64,000 nt of DNA, from the NCBI GenBank assembly GCA_016217545.1, contig JACRHT010000002.1:310001-374000 (forward strand), read 5' to 3'. Each line of letters opens with the position of its first letter. Position 1 is the stretch's first letter. Source of the DNA: Opitutia bacterium (GTDB lineage: Bacteria > Verrucomicrobiota > Verrucomicrobiia > Opitutales > Opitutaceae). The notes under the pieces are model-generated. The model was not told the DNA's origin, ran no database searches, and saw only the letters and a program-made list of their open reading frames with translations. A program made the translations under genes and the position numbers. Shown in pieces: positions 1 to 10,087 of this stretch.

Positions 1-1187
1 CCGTGGCCTATCCGTTCGGCATCCTCGGCATCATCATCGCCATGGTGCTGGTGCGAAAAGTATTCCGCGTCGACGTGGCCAAGGAGGTCCGCGACGCCGA
101 GGCGGCCAACCGCCCAAACGTCCCGCCGCCGACCGGTCGCAGCCTCGAGGTGCGCAACGCGAATCTCGTCGGCCGCCGCATCGAGGCGATCCCGAGCCTG
201 CGCGGCTCGCGGGTCGTGGTGTCGCGCTTCTCCCGCGGCGGCGTCGTGGACGTCGCCCGCCCGGAAACGGAACTCGCGCTCGGCGACGTGCTGCACGTCG
301 TCGGACCCGAGGAGGAAGTCGACGCGCTGCGCGTGGTCATCGGCGCGGAGGCCGGCGTGGATCTGAAATCGCTGCCCGGACACGTCGCGAACCGTCGTCT
401 GCTCGTCACCAAGGTGGCGGTGCTCGGCAAGCCCATCGGCGATCTCGACGTGTTGACGCAGCACAGCGTCGTCATCACGCGCGTCACGCGCAACGCGCTG
501 GAATTTTCCGCGAGCCCGGGCTTCAAGCTGCAGTTCGGCGACATCCTGATGGCGGTGGGCGAAGAGCGCAGCCTCGACGCGGTCGCGTCCGCGGTGGGCA
601 ACTCGTCCAAGGCGCTCGATCACCCGCACCCGATCCCGTTTTTCCTCGGCATCGTGCTGGGCGTGGTCGTCGGTTCGCTCCCGCTCGCGATCCCCGGACT
701 TCCCGCCGCCGTGAAACTCGGCCTCGCCGGCGGCCCGCTGCTCGTCGCGATCTTCCTTTCGCGCCTCGCCAACACCGGGTCACTCGTCTGGCACCTGCCG
801 CCCAGCGCCAATTTCATGCTACGCGAGATGGGCATCACCTTGTTCCTTGCGGCCGTCGGCATGAAGTCCGGCGAAAAATTCGTCAGCGTGCTCCTCGGCG
901 GCAACGGCCTCACTTGGCTCGCGTGGGGCGCGGCGGTCACGATCGTGCCGCTGCTCATCGTCGCGTTCGTGGCGCGTGCGTGGAAGAAAGTGAACTACAC
1001 CGAACTCTGCGGCCTGCTTGCCGGTTCGATGACGGATCCGCCGGCGCTCGCGTTCTCGCAGCAATCCACCGGCAGCGACGCGCCCGCCGTCGCCTACGCG
1101 ACGGTCTATCCGCTCGTGATGCTATTGCGCGTGTTCACGGCACAACTGCTCGTCTTCATTCTCTGGCGCGTGGCCAACGGCGGCTAG
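1..1187 (+). CDS. AspT/YidE-type transporter with two RCK_C domains, C-terminal part (5' truncated)
   Basis: Inner-membrane protein of the AspT/YidE/YbjL family, cut by the window edge; the reading frame is open from position 3 and the true start lies upstream. About 394 residues are visible. A membrane segment at the start is followed by two TrkA-C/RCK_C-like domains (about residues 53-113 and 130-198), then about six hydrophobic segments from residue 210 to the end. The motif TDPPALAFS near the C-terminus matches the second inverted-repeat half of this family. Members are putative anion or amino-acid exchangers, with the cytosolic RCK_C domains presumed to sense ligands; the substrate cannot be read from the sequence. 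The gene converges on dgt across a REP-rich spacer. Confidence 0.8.
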   Translation, partial: VAYPFGILGIIIAMVLVRKVFRVDVAKEVRDAEAANRPNVPPPTGRSLEVRNANLVGRRIEAIPSLRGSRVVVSRFSRGGVVDVARPETELALGDVLHVVGPEEEVDALRVVIGAEAGVDLKSLPGHVANRRLLVTKVAVLGKPIGDLDVLTQHSVVITRVTRNALEFSASPGFKLQFGDILMAVGEERSLDAVASAVGNSSKALDHPHPIPFFLGIVLGVVVGSLPLAIPGLPAAVKLGLAGGPLLVAIFLSRLANTGSLVWHLPPSANFMLREMGITLFLAAVGMKSGEKFVSVLLGGNGLTWLAWGAAVTIVPLLIVAFVARAWKKVNYTELCGLLAGSMTDPPALAFSQQSTGSDAPAVAYATVYPLVMLLRVFTAQLLVFILWRVANGG

Positions 1188-1197
1188 GGCGTTTTCT

Positions 1198-1274
1198 GTA
1201 GCCGGGCTCGCTGAGCCCGGTCGGCGCTTCTTCCCTCGGGAAAGCCCCTTTCCGGGGTCAGCGACCCCGGCTAC
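1198..1274. repeat. REPIN family A, copy 1
   Basis: Two REP-like hairpins in inverted orientation. The left arm is GTAG followed by CCGGGCTCgctGAGCCCGG (1198-1220). The right arm (1252-1274) is the reverse complement of GTAG plus CCGGGGTCgctGACCCCGG. A near-identical copy with the same spacer lies at 12906-12982, and the downstream ATTATTTTTGAAA is also shared. It sits between the convergent transporter and dgt genes. Confidence 0.85.
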
Positions 1275-1315
1275 ATTATTTTTGAAAATGCGGTAGGGCG
1301 TTTTAAGCGGAACTG

Positions 1316-1427
1316 TGGAGGCCAGCGTGACGCAGGCGTCCCGCCTGGGATGACGGAAGATGCAGGCCGGAGGCCTGCGCTACCTCCTCCGCAGCGGCCA
1401 CGGCGGCGAAGGGACTCGCCGCCCTAC
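1316..1427. repeat. Cluster of further REP-like palindromes
   Basis: Three short palindromes follow REPIN A: GCAGGCGtccCGCCTG (about 1332-1347); a hairpin with GCAGGCCtccGGCCTGC that reads GTAG-first on the minus strand (1362-1383); and one at 1402-1427 ending in CCCTAC, again GTAG-first on the minus strand. The 1188-1607 spacer, about 420 bases, is largely filled by such elements. I see no gene in it. Confidence 0.55.
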
Positions 1428-1507
1428 CCATGACGCCGGCCTCGGCCCTTTCAGGCCGTGCCCAATCGCTCCGCCCGAGGAGACGAACCTCCCCCGCCGC
1501 CAGCTTT

Positions 1508-1582
1508 GTAGGAGCCTGCTTGCAGGCGACCCGACCACCGCTCCAGCCCTCGTGTTTCGGTCGCCTGCAAGCAGGCTCCTAC
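1508..1582. repeat. REPIN family B, copy 1
   Basis: An inverted pair of a 24-base unit: GTAG, then a stem with core GCCTGCttGCAGGC and a GCGACC tail (1508-1531), mirrored at 1559-1582. The same unit recurs at 16464-16529 with a different internal spacer, so the paired ends, not the middle, are conserved. It ends 26 bases from the dgt stop codon. Confidence 0.85.
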
Positions 1583-1607
1583 AGCGCGGATCGGGGCGCC
1601 GCGCACC

Positions 1608-2879
1608 TCAGCTCAGATCCCGGAACGACCCGAACTCCGGATCGAACAGGCGGCGATACGTGCGCACGATCATGCCGTCGGTGAGACCGGCAAGGTAGTC
1701 GCAGATGCGGCGCGCCTTGCCGTCGAGCGTCTTCTCGGCGTCGATCAGGCGGCTGACGTTGCCGGGCAGGATCCTGATCACGCGTTCGCTGCGCTGCGCG
1801 TAGTTTTCCCAGATGGCGTTGAAGAGCGCGTTGAGGATGACGCGCGCCTTGTGCTCGAGTTGCTCGAGTTGCGGGCTCTCGAAAATGATGTCGTTCGCCA
1901 TCTTCTTGAAGAAGGCCGACTCCTCGAGCGCAGCCGCGTCGACCACGAGTTCGAAGGCATAGCGGTTGGTCTTTCCCGCCATGAAATTGTCGCGCTCCTT
2001 CAGGCGACACGCTTGGATGAACGCGCCGATCTTCTGCGAGAAGACGTTCTCCAACCGGTCGGCGCGGACGGCGTCGAAGAGCGAATCCATGTGGCGCTGC
2101 TTCGCGGCGTCGATCTCCTCGCCGGCGGCCCAGCGCTCGACGCGCTCGATGGTGAGGAAGCCCGCGCGCACGCCGTCGACAATGTCGTTGAGCGAATACG
2201 CCGCGTCGTCGGCCCAGTCCATGATCTGGCACTCGACGCTCTTGAACTCGTTCAGCGCGTTGCCGCGCATGAGCGAGCCCGGGATGCGGTTGCCCTCGAA
2301 GACCCACTCGCGGATCGGCTCCTGCGGGTCGTAGATGAAGTGGTTGATCGGCGGCGTCGCGAACTCGGTGTAGAGCTTCTTGTATTTCAGGATGCCGTCG
2401 AGCAGTGCGCGGGTCGGCTGCATGCCTTTCACGCCGGTCTCGTTCTGGTAAATCGTCTCGCAGAGCAGGTGCAGCGTCTGCGCGTTGCCCTCGAAGCCGC
2501 CGCGGCGCTTCATCAGCTCCTGCAGCGTGCGCTCGCCCGAGTGCCCGAACGGCGGATGCCCCATGTCGTGCGCGAGGCAGCTCGCCTCGACGAGATCGGA
2601 GTCGATGTAGAAATCTTCCTTCAGCGGCGCGCCGCGACTGAGCAGATATTGGCAAATCGAGCGCCCGATCTGCGCGACCTCCATCGAGTGCGTGAGCCGC
2701 GTGCGGTAGAAATCGTATTCGCCGCTGAGGAACACCTGCGTCTTCGACTGCAGTTTCCGAAATGCATGCGCGTGGATGATGCGGTCGCGGTCGATCTGGA
2801 ACGGACTGCGGTAGTCGGGCTTGCGGCCCCCGCCCCACTCCTGCACGTCGAAGGCGTTGTAGAACTTGTTTTGCGGCAT
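1608..2879 (-). CDS. dgt: dGTPase family deoxynucleotide triphosphohydrolase
   Basis: HD-domain enzyme that cleaves dNTPs, classically dGTP, to the nucleoside and tripolyphosphate; cytosolic, dNTP pool control. At 423 residues it is shorter than the roughly 500-residue E. coli Dgt and fits the shorter dGTPase-like subfamily. Metal ligands are visible: H64 in RLTHSMEVAQ, H104-D105 in CLAHDMGHPPFGHSGE, and a later Asp in AYSLNDIVDG. The N-terminal DYRSPFQIDRDRIIHAHAFR segment is typical. I chose the ATG at 2879 because family homology begins there; the open frame extends further upstream without homology. Divergent from the S9 peptidase gene. Substrate preference within the subfamily is not resolved. 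Confidence 0.92.
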   Translation of the reverse strand: MPQNKFYNAFDVQEWGGGRKPDYRSPFQIDRDRIIHAHAFRKLQSKTQVFLSGEYDFYRTRLTHSMEVAQIGRSICQYLLSRGAPLKEDFYIDSDLVEASCLAHDMGHPPFGHSGERTLQELMKRRGGFEGNAQTLHLLCETIYQNETGVKGMQPTRALLDGILKYKKLYTEFATPPINHFIYDPQEPIREWVFEGNRIPGSLMRGNALNEFKSVECQIMDWADDAAYSLNDIVDGVRAGFLTIERVERWAAGEEIDAAKQRHMDSLFDAVRADRLENVFSQKIGAFIQACRLKERDNFMAGKTNRYAFELVVDAAALEESAFFKKMANDIIFESPQLEQLEHKARVILNALFNAIWENYAQRSERVIRILPGNVSRLIDAEKTLDGKARRICDYLAGLTDGMIVRTYRRLFDPEFGSFRDLS

Positions 2880-3015
2880 CGGCGCTTTCGTCCCGCAAAG
2901 GCCCGCCGGTCGCAACGAGAAAACAGGGCGCCGCGCCGGGCCGGGCGCCCCCGCAGGAATTTTCCCCAGTAGAATGGCTTCGACTCGTCCGCTCGCGCTC
3001 ACAGAGTGCCCCGCC

Positions 3016-5307
3016 ATGCCCCGCCTGACTTTGCCCCGCCTGCTGGTCGTCGCCTGCGCGCTCGCGTTCATCGCGAGCCTCCCCGTCCTCCGCGCCGCCG
3101 ATGCGGCCGCGTCCGGCAAGTCGCTCATCCACGCGACCGATCTGCTGAAGCTCAAGCAACTGGAGTCGCCCGCCCTGTCGCCCGACGGCAAATGGGTTGT
3201 CTACGTCGTGCGCTCGATCGAGCCAAAGCCCGAGGCGAAGGACGACTGGGTCTACCACACGAACCTCTGGCTCGTCGCGGTCGACGGCTCGAGCGCACCG
3301 CGCCAGCTCACCCGCGGCGGCAGCGCCTCCGCGCCCGCATGGAGCCCGCAGGGCGACCGCATCGCGTTCGTGCGCGCGGTCGACGGCAAGCCGCAGATTC
3401 ACGCTCTGCCCGTCGCCGGCGGCGAGGCGGCGCCGCTCACGAAGATCGAGACTGGCGCCGCCGCACCGAGATGGTCGCCCGACGGCTCGCGCATTTTGTT
3501 CACTTCGAGCCTGAGCTACGCCCAAGCACGCGAAGCCCTGGAAAAATCCGGCCAACCCGCCGCGCCGCGCTGGCCCGTCGAGAAACCCGGACGCAGCGCC
3601 AACGACACGAAGAACTACAACGCCGCCAAGAAGGGCCCGCCGGACGCGAAATCCTCTTCCGCCACGAAACCCTCGCACACCGCCAAACCCCACGCGGACG
3701 CCTCCGCCGTCGCTTTGGCGAAGGCGGACGGCTCGCTCCAAGATCGCCGCGAGTGGCTTGCCCAAAACGAAGCCGACGGCAACCCGCGCCCGCTCACGCG
3801 CCTGAACTTCCAGAGCGAGACGGACATCAATCCCGATCTCTCGATCGCGCACCTTTTCGTGCAGGAAGCACGTGAAGGCGCCGAGGCGAAGGACCTCACG
3901 CCCGGCTTCACCGGCTACGTGGGCGCCGAGTGGATGACCGACGGCAAAGCCATCGTCTGCGCCTCGCAGACCAATCCGGAGGAAAACCCCGACCGCTCAC
4001 TCACCGCGAGCCTCTACCTCGTCGACGCGGCCGGCGGCGGCGTGCGCGACTTCCTCAAGGTGCCCGACCACTCCGTCCTCAACCCGCAACCTTCGCCCGA
4101 CGGCCGATGGGTCGCGTTCACGATCAACCGCGGCCGCCTGTTCGGCTACGAACAAGCCGCCGTCGGCTTCGTGCCTGCCACCGGCGGCGCGCATCGCGTG
4201 CTCACGGCCAAACTCGATCGCAGCGCTGGCAACCTGAAATGGTCGCCTGACTGCCGGAGCATCTACTTTGTCGCCGCGAGCCGCGGCGGCTTCCCGCTCT
4301 ACCAAGTCGCCATCGACAGCACGGAAGCCCTGACCGTCACCGCGGAGAAAACTTTCGGCGTGCGCGACTACGATGTCGGCGTGCACGGCTACGTTCAGGT
4401 TCTCACCACGCCCGAAAATCCGTCGGAGCTCTACACCGGCACCAACGCGAAGCTCGGCTACCATGCCCTCACGACTCACAACTCCGACTGGATCGCCGAG
4501 CGCCAACTCTCCGCCGTCGAGGAACACGCGCTCACGAACGACAAAGGCCAGACCGTGCAGTATTGGACGCTGAAACCCACCGTGCTTGAGCGCGGAAAGA
4601 AGTATCCGCTGCTTCTCCAGATTCACGGCGGTCCGTCCGCGATGTGGGGTCCGGGCGAGGACAGCATGTGGTTCGAGTTCCAGTTCTTCGCGGCGCGCGG
4701 CTACGCGGTGGTGTTCGCGAATCCGCGCGGCTCGGGCGGCTACGGTCGCGATTTCCAAGCCGCGAACTACCGCGATTGGGGCAAAGGTCCCGCGAGCGAC
4801 GTGCTCGCGGCGGCGGCCGAGGCGGCGAAGCAACCGTTCGTGGATCCCGCGCGGCAGGTCGTCACCGGCGGTTCCTATGGCGGCTATCTCACCGCGTGGA
4901 TCGTCGGCCACGACCAGCGCTTCAAAGCGGCCGTCGCGCAACGCGGCGTCTACGACCTCCTCACGTTCTTCGGCGAAGGCAACGCCTGGCGCCTCGTTCC
5001 GCTCGCGTGGGGCGGCTATCCGTGGGAGCCGGGCCTGCGCGAAATCCTCACCGAGCAATCGCCGCTCACCTACGTCGCGGACATCAAGACGCCGCTGCTC
5101 ATCCAACACGGCGACAACGACCGCCGCACCGGCTTCGTGCAAAGCGAGATGCTTCTCCGCAGCCTCAAGCAGCTCGGCCGCGACGTGGAATCCGTCCGCT
5201 ACCCGCGCGCGACGCACGAGATGAGCCGCAGCGGCGAGCCGCGGCAGCGCCTCGACAGCCTCGTGCGCTACGAGGAATTTTTCCGCCGCTACCTCGGCGA
5301 GAACTGA
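3016..5307 (+). CDS. Exported S9 family (prolyl oligopeptidase-type) peptidase
   Basis: Serine peptidase of family S9, like dipeptidyl aminopeptidase or acylaminoacyl peptidase; 763 residues. A signal peptide spans about residues 1-27, ending LPVLRA before ADA, so the enzyme is probably periplasmic. The N-terminal part is a WD40-like beta-propeller with repeated SPDGxW-type motifs. The C-terminal alpha/beta hydrolase domain carries the triad S620 (GGSYGGY), D702 (HGDNDRR) and H734 (RATHEMS). A low-complexity Lys/Ala/Ser stretch at about residues 200-240 interrupts the propeller. I chose the ATG at 3016 because it places the signal peptide at the N-terminus; an in-frame ATG at 2974 is the alternative. 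It probably degrades peptides for nutrition. Confidence 0.9.
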   Translation: MPRLTLPRLLVVACALAFIASLPVLRAADAAASGKSLIHATDLLKLKQLESPALSPDGKWVVYVVRSIEPKPEAKDDWVYHTNLWLVAVDGSSAPRQLTRGGSASAPAWSPQGDRIAFVRAVDGKPQIHALPVAGGEAAPLTKIETGAAAPRWSPDGSRILFTSSLSYAQAREALEKSGQPAAPRWPVEKPGRSANDTKNYNAAKKGPPDAKSSSATKPSHTAKPHADASAVALAKADGSLQDRREWLAQNEADGNPRPLTRLNFQSETDINPDLSIAHLFVQEAREGAEAKDLTPGFTGYVGAEWMTDGKAIVCASQTNPEENPDRSLTASLYLVDAAGGGVRDFLKVPDHSVLNPQPSPDGRWVAFTINRGRLFGYEQAAVGFVPATGGAHRVLTAKLDRSAGNLKWSPDCRSIYFVAASRGGFPLYQVAIDSTEALTVTAEKTFGVRDYDVGVHGYVQVLTTPENPSELYTGTNAKLGYHALTTHNSDWIAERQLSAVEEHALTNDKGQTVQYWTLKPTVLERGKKYPLLLQIHGGPSAMWGPGEDSMWFEFQFFAARGYAVVFANPRGSGGYGRDFQAANYRDWGKGPASDVLAAAAEAAKQPFVDPARQVVTGGSYGGYLTAWIVGHDQRFKAAVAQRGVYDLLTFFGEGNAWRLVPLAWGGYPWEPGLREILTEQSPLTYVADIKTPLLIQHGDNDRRTGFVQSEMLLRSLKQLGRDVESVRYPRATHEMSRSGEPRQRLDSLVRYEEFFRRYLGEN

Positions 5308-5332
5308 GCCGCCACGCGACCGCGCGGCGGGT

Positions 5333-6382
5333 TCACTCCGCACCGCGTTCGGTCGCGCCCCGGGATTCCGCGCCGGCCACCGTCGCCACGAACTCAGGCT
5401 CGCTCACGCGGCCGTCGTGGTTGAGGTCGAACGACGCGTAGACGCGCGCCCACTTCATGGGCGAACCTCCTTCGACGGCCTGCAATTCGTAGTCGAACGA
5501 CGGATCGACGGCCGCCAGCCACGCCAGCTCGTCGGCGGAGATGTAGCCATCGGCGTTCTCGTCAGCGTTCACGAAGCCCCGGTGCAGCTGCGCGAAAAAA
5601 TCCGCTCGCGCGTTCTCGGTCGCAGCAAGCGCCGCCGGCGTCGGGAGCGTCGGTGGAAACGGCTGCGGACGCGCGCGCCGGGCGCCCACCGCGAGGCCGA
5701 CCGCCACGAGCGCCGCCGCGACCGCGAGGCGCCGCGGCCACTTGCGCAGAAGCCGCCCGAGGCGATAGGCCCGCGACGGACGCCCCGCCCCGGCGATGGG
5801 CGCGCCCCGCCGGAAATCGTGGATCAGCTTGGGATCAGACACGCGCGCGAACACCGCCGCAAATTCCTCGAACGAGACGTCCGGCAGTAGAAATCGCAGC
5901 CGCTCGTAGCAATACGCGGCGTCGCACGCGAAGCGCGGGAACGCCAGAAACGTGTGCGGAATGTCATGCTGCACGAGCGTCTCGACGAGATGGTGAAACC
6001 GCTCCGCCAGCACCGCGTGCTGCTGCCGCGCATCCTCCGTCCCGACGATGCCACCGGGCGCATGGGCTCCGATGCGCACGCGGCTCGCCGATGCCGACGC
6101 GAGATCGCGCACCGGCACCAAAGCGTGTTCCACCGCGATGCGCCCCTCGGCCAGGATTCCCGGCAACCGCTCGCACAAGTCCGGATCCTTGACGATGCGC
6201 GGCGCGTCCGGAGCGGTGAGATCCTTCTCCATCCCGGCGGAGCAATGCGCGTGCACGTGTTCGCGCCAGTTCTCCCGCGTGAAGCCGGTATCCAACCCCA
6301 GCTCCGTGAGCAACCGCACCAAGAACGTGGTCCCGGCGCGTCCGGTCCCCGTGATGATGATCTTGCTCGGCAGCTCGCCCAT
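5333..6382 (-). CDS. Sulfotransferase-like P-loop protein fused to a membrane segment and two EF-hands
   Basis: Unusual 349-residue fusion. The N-terminus has the P-loop GTGRAGTTFL (residues 12-21) and a fold layout like sulfotransferases or nucleotide-binding relatives; the PAPS-binding loop fits this, but the acceptor is unknown. A hydrophobic segment lies at about 219-234, flanked by basic residues. The C-terminus carries two EF-hand-like calcium loops, NADENADGYISADEL (272-286) and DLNHDGRVSEPEF (319-331). The basic flank before the membrane segment predicts a cytosolic enzyme domain and EF-hands outside the membrane, which is inference. It converges on the S9 peptidase gene, with stop codons about 25 bases apart. 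The individual domains are recognisable; the combination is not one I know. Confidence 0.65.
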   Translation of the reverse strand: MGELPSKIIITGTGRAGTTFLVRLLTELGLDTGFTRENWREHVHAHCSAGMEKDLTAPDAPRIVKDPDLCERLPGILAEGRIAVEHALVPVRDLASASASRVRIGAHAPGGIVGTEDARQQHAVLAERFHHLVETLVQHDIPHTFLAFPRFACDAAYCYERLRFLLPDVSFEEFAAVFARVSDPKLIHDFRRGAPIAGAGRPSRAYRLGRLLRKWPRRLAVAAALVAVGLAVGARRARPQPFPPTLPTPAALAATENARADFFAQLHRGFVNADENADGYISADELAWLAAVDPSFDYELQAVEGGSPMKWARVYASFDLNHDGRVSEPEFVATVAGAESRGATERGAE

Positions 6383-6555
6383 ACGACCGCTAGAGACGCA
6401 GGCGGCGCGCGCGTGTTACAGGCATCCACATCGGGAAATCCCCGATTCATACCAGCTGCCCCCGAAGGGAATTCCACGCCCGATTTTCGTCATCGCACCG
6501 TAAAACGCCGGGCGCTGACTTGCGCGCGATGTCCGCGCCCGCTATCAGCCTCGCC

Positions 6556-7080
6556 ATGCCCCACACGCTTTTTCCCACGGCCTTTGGCACCTGCGGCATC
6601 GCTTGGAACGAGCACGGGCTGACGGGGTTTCAACTGCCGGAGGCCGACGTCGAGGACACCGAGCGCCACCTCGCAAAGAAAGCGCACAGCAAAGCTGCGG
6701 ACGAACCGCGCCCCGAATGGCTGCGGCGCCTGATCGAGCGCGTGCAGGCGCACCTCGAGGGCAAACTTCAGGACTTCGCCGACGCACCGATCGACTGGTC
6801 GCGCGTCAGTGATTTTCAACAGGCGGTCTACCTGCACGCGCTCGCGATCAAGCCCGGCTACAAGAAAAGTTACGGCGAAATCGCGAAGGCGATGGGACTG
6901 GGCAACGAAGCCGCGCGCGCCGTCGGCGTCGCGCTCGCCACGAATCCGTGGCCGCTCGTCGTGCCTTGCCACCGCGTCGTATCCGCCAGCGACAAGATGA
7001 CCGGCTTCTCCGCGCCTGGCGGCGTGCGCACGAAGACGCGCCTCCTCGCGCTCGAAGGCGCCGAGTTGATTTCCGAATGA
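6556..7080 (+). CDS. ogt: Methylated-DNA--protein-cysteine methyltransferase
   Basis: Suicide DNA-repair protein that removes alkyl groups from O6-alkylguanine onto its own cysteine; 174 residues. The acceptor is C138 in PCHRVV, preceded by the helix-turn-helix segment YGEIAKAMG and the A-R-A-V-G block that positions the arginine finger. The start is set at the ATG at 6556; an upstream in-frame ATG at 6520 would add 12 residues with no family match. The stop codon overlaps the start of the AlkA-like gene in an ATGA junction, so the two are probably co-translated as an alkylation-repair unit. Confidence 0.92.
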   Translation: MPHTLFPTAFGTCGIAWNEHGLTGFQLPEADVEDTERHLAKKAHSKAADEPRPEWLRRLIERVQAHLEGKLQDFADAPIDWSRVSDFQQAVYLHALAIKPGYKKSYGEIAKAMGLGNEAARAVGVALATNPWPLVVPCHRVVSASDKMTGFSAPGGVRTKTRLLALEGAELISE

Positions 7081-7736
7081 GCCGCGGCCACCGGTTGCAA
7101 TTCGATCCGGCGGCGGCGCTCAAGCATCTGCGCGAATCGGATGCAGCCCTCGCGAACGTCATCGAGCGCGTCGGACCGTTGGCCCTCGAACTGTTGCCGG
7201 CCGCGAACCTGTTCGAGGCGTTGCTGCGCTCGATCGTCTATCAGCAACTGCACGGCAAGGCCGCGGCGACGATCCACCAGCGCGTGCTGACGCTCCTCGG
7301 AAATCACGGCGGCGCCACCGCGGCCGCACTCGCGCATGCCACCGACGATGAGTTGCGCGCCGCCGGACTCTCACGCGCCAAACTCGCCGCCGCCCGCGAC
7401 CTCGCGGCCAAATGCCTCGACGGCACCGTGCCCGCGTGGGCCGAAATACCCAAGTTGAGCGACGAGCAGCTGATCGAGCGGCTCACCGCCGTGCGCGGCA
7501 TCGGCCCGTGGACGGTGCACATGCTGCTGATTTTTCACCTCGGACGGCCGGACGTGATGCCGACCGGCGACTTCGCCATCCGGCTCGCTTTCCGGAGAAT
7601 CTACCGCAAGCGCCGCGACCCGAAGCCCGAGGTGATCCTCAAGCACGCGCGGCGCTGGCAACCGTATCGCAGCGTCGCGAGCTGGTATTTGTGGCGATCG
7701 CTCGAGTTGCCGGCCGATACAGCCGGCGAGATTTAA
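7077..7736 (+). CDS. alkA: DNA-3-methyladenine glycosylase II (HhH-GPD)
   Basis: Base-excision glycosylase removing alkylated purines; 219 residues. It contains the HhH-GPD module only, with a helix-hairpin-helix at LTAVRGIGPWTVHM and the catalytic aspartate D165 in MPTGDFAIR. It lacks the N-terminal TBP-like domain of E. coli AlkA, so it resembles the shorter DNA glycosylases of Bacillus or yeast Mag1 type. The start overlaps the ogt stop by four bases. With ogt it forms a two-gene alkylation-damage repair operon; no Ada-type regulator is visible here. Confidence 0.88.
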   Translation: MSRGHRLQFDPAAALKHLRESDAALANVIERVGPLALELLPAANLFEALLRSIVYQQLHGKAAATIHQRVLTLLGNHGGATAAALAHATDDELRAAGLSRAKLAAARDLAAKCLDGTVPAWAEIPKLSDEQLIERLTAVRGIGPWTVHMLLIFHLGRPDVMPTGDFAIRLAFRRIYRKRRDPKPEVILKHARRWQPYRSVASWYLWRSLELPADTAGEI

Positions 7737-7850
7737 GGTCGCGAGCCCCCGCGATAAGACCGGCTTGGAACCCGCCGCTGTGGCCGCTTCGGGGTTGTTT
7801 CGCCGGGGGCGCCACGTAGCTTCACGCGCAATCTCAACCCAACCCCTGCC

Positions 7851-8891
7851 ATGCCCGCGAAAATGCGCGCCATTGTGAAGCCCACGGCCGGTCCCGGCCT
7901 GATCATGACCGAAGCCCCGGTGCCGACGCCCGGAGTCAACGACGTCCTGATCAAGATCAAGAAAACCTCCATTTGCGGCACCGACGTGCACATCAACAAG
8001 TGGGACAAGTGGGCGTCGCAGACGATCAAGCCGCCGCTGATCATCGGCCACGAATACGTCGGCACGGTCGCCGACGTCGGCGCAGGCGTCGAGGGCTTCG
8101 AGCTCGGCCAGCTCGTCACCGGCGAAGGCCACATTGTCTGCGGTCACTGCCGCAACTGCCTCGCCGGCCGCCGCCACCTCTGCCCGAACACGAAGGGCGT
8201 CGGCGTGAACCGCGATGGCGCGTTCGCCGACTACGTCATCATCCCGCAGTCCAACGTCTGGAAAGTGCCCGCGGGCATGAACACCGACGTCGTCTCGTGT
8301 TTCGACCCGCTCGGCAACGCCGTGCACACCACCCTCTCGTTCGACCTCGTCGGCGAAGACGTGCTCATCACCGGCGCCGGTCCCATCGGTTGCATGGCCA
8401 TCGCGGTCGCGCGCGCCGCCGGCGCCCGCAAGATCGTCATCACCGACGTGAACGACGGCCGCCTCGCCCTCGCGCAGAAGCTCAATCCCACGCGCGTCGT
8501 GAACGTCGCGAAGGAAAACCTCACCGACGTCTGGCACAAGGAACTCGGCATGACCGAAGGCTTCGACGTCGGCCTCGAGATGTCCGGCAATCCCGCCGCG
8601 CTCCGCCAGATGATCGACAACATGGTCAACGGCGGCCGCATCGCGCTCCTCGGCATCATGCCTGGCGAAGTCGCGATCGATTGGAACAAGGTCGTCTTCA
8701 AGATGCTTCACATAAAGGGCATTTACGGCCGCGAGATGTTCGAGACGTGGTATAAGATGACCGCGCTCGTCCAGGGCGGCATGGACATCACGCCCGTCAT
8801 CACGCACCGCTTCCCCGTCGAGCAATTCCAGGAAGGCTTCGAGCTGATGGGCGCCGGCAAGTCGGGCAAGATCGTCCTCAACTGGGAGTGA
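7851..8891 (+). CDS. tdh: L-threonine 3-dehydrogenase
   Basis: Zinc-dependent medium-chain dehydrogenase oxidising L-threonine to 2-amino-3-ketobutyrate with NAD+. It has 346 residues, close to the 341 of E. coli Tdh. The catalytic zinc site is seen in SICGTDVHI and GHEYVG, the structural zinc lobe in [15 protein letters not shown], and the Rossmann motif in GAGPIG. The C-terminal part with [12 protein letters not shown] is characteristic of Tdh rather than alcohol dehydrogenase. It is followed at once by kbl, the next enzyme of the pathway, and the pair converts threonine to glycine and acetyl-CoA. Confidence 0.95.
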   Translation: MPAKMRAIVKPTAGPGLIMTEAPVPTPGVNDVLIKIKKTSICGTDVHINKWDKWASQTIKPPLIIGHEYVGTVADVGAGVEGFELGQLVTGEGHIVCGHCRNCLAGRRHLCPNTKGVGVNRDGAFADYVIIPQSNVWKVPAGMNTDVVSCFDPLGNAVHTTLSFDLVGEDVLITGAGPIGCMAIAVARAAGARKIVITDVNDGRLALAQKLNPTRVVNVAKENLTDVWHKELGMTEGFDVGLEMSGNPAALRQMIDNMVNGGRIALLGIMPGEVAIDWNKVVFKMLHIKGIYGREMFETWYKMTALVQGGMDITPVITHRFPVEQFQEGFELMGAGKSGKIVLNWE

Positions 8892-8896
8892 GCCGC

Positions 8897-10083
<1,187 letters not shown>

Positions 10084-10087
<4 letters not shown>

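Noticed and set aside
1198-1582. The hairpin cluster before dgt as a CRISPR array
   Set aside because: The repeats are palindromic pairs of several unrelated families with no regular spacers, and no cas gene is present.
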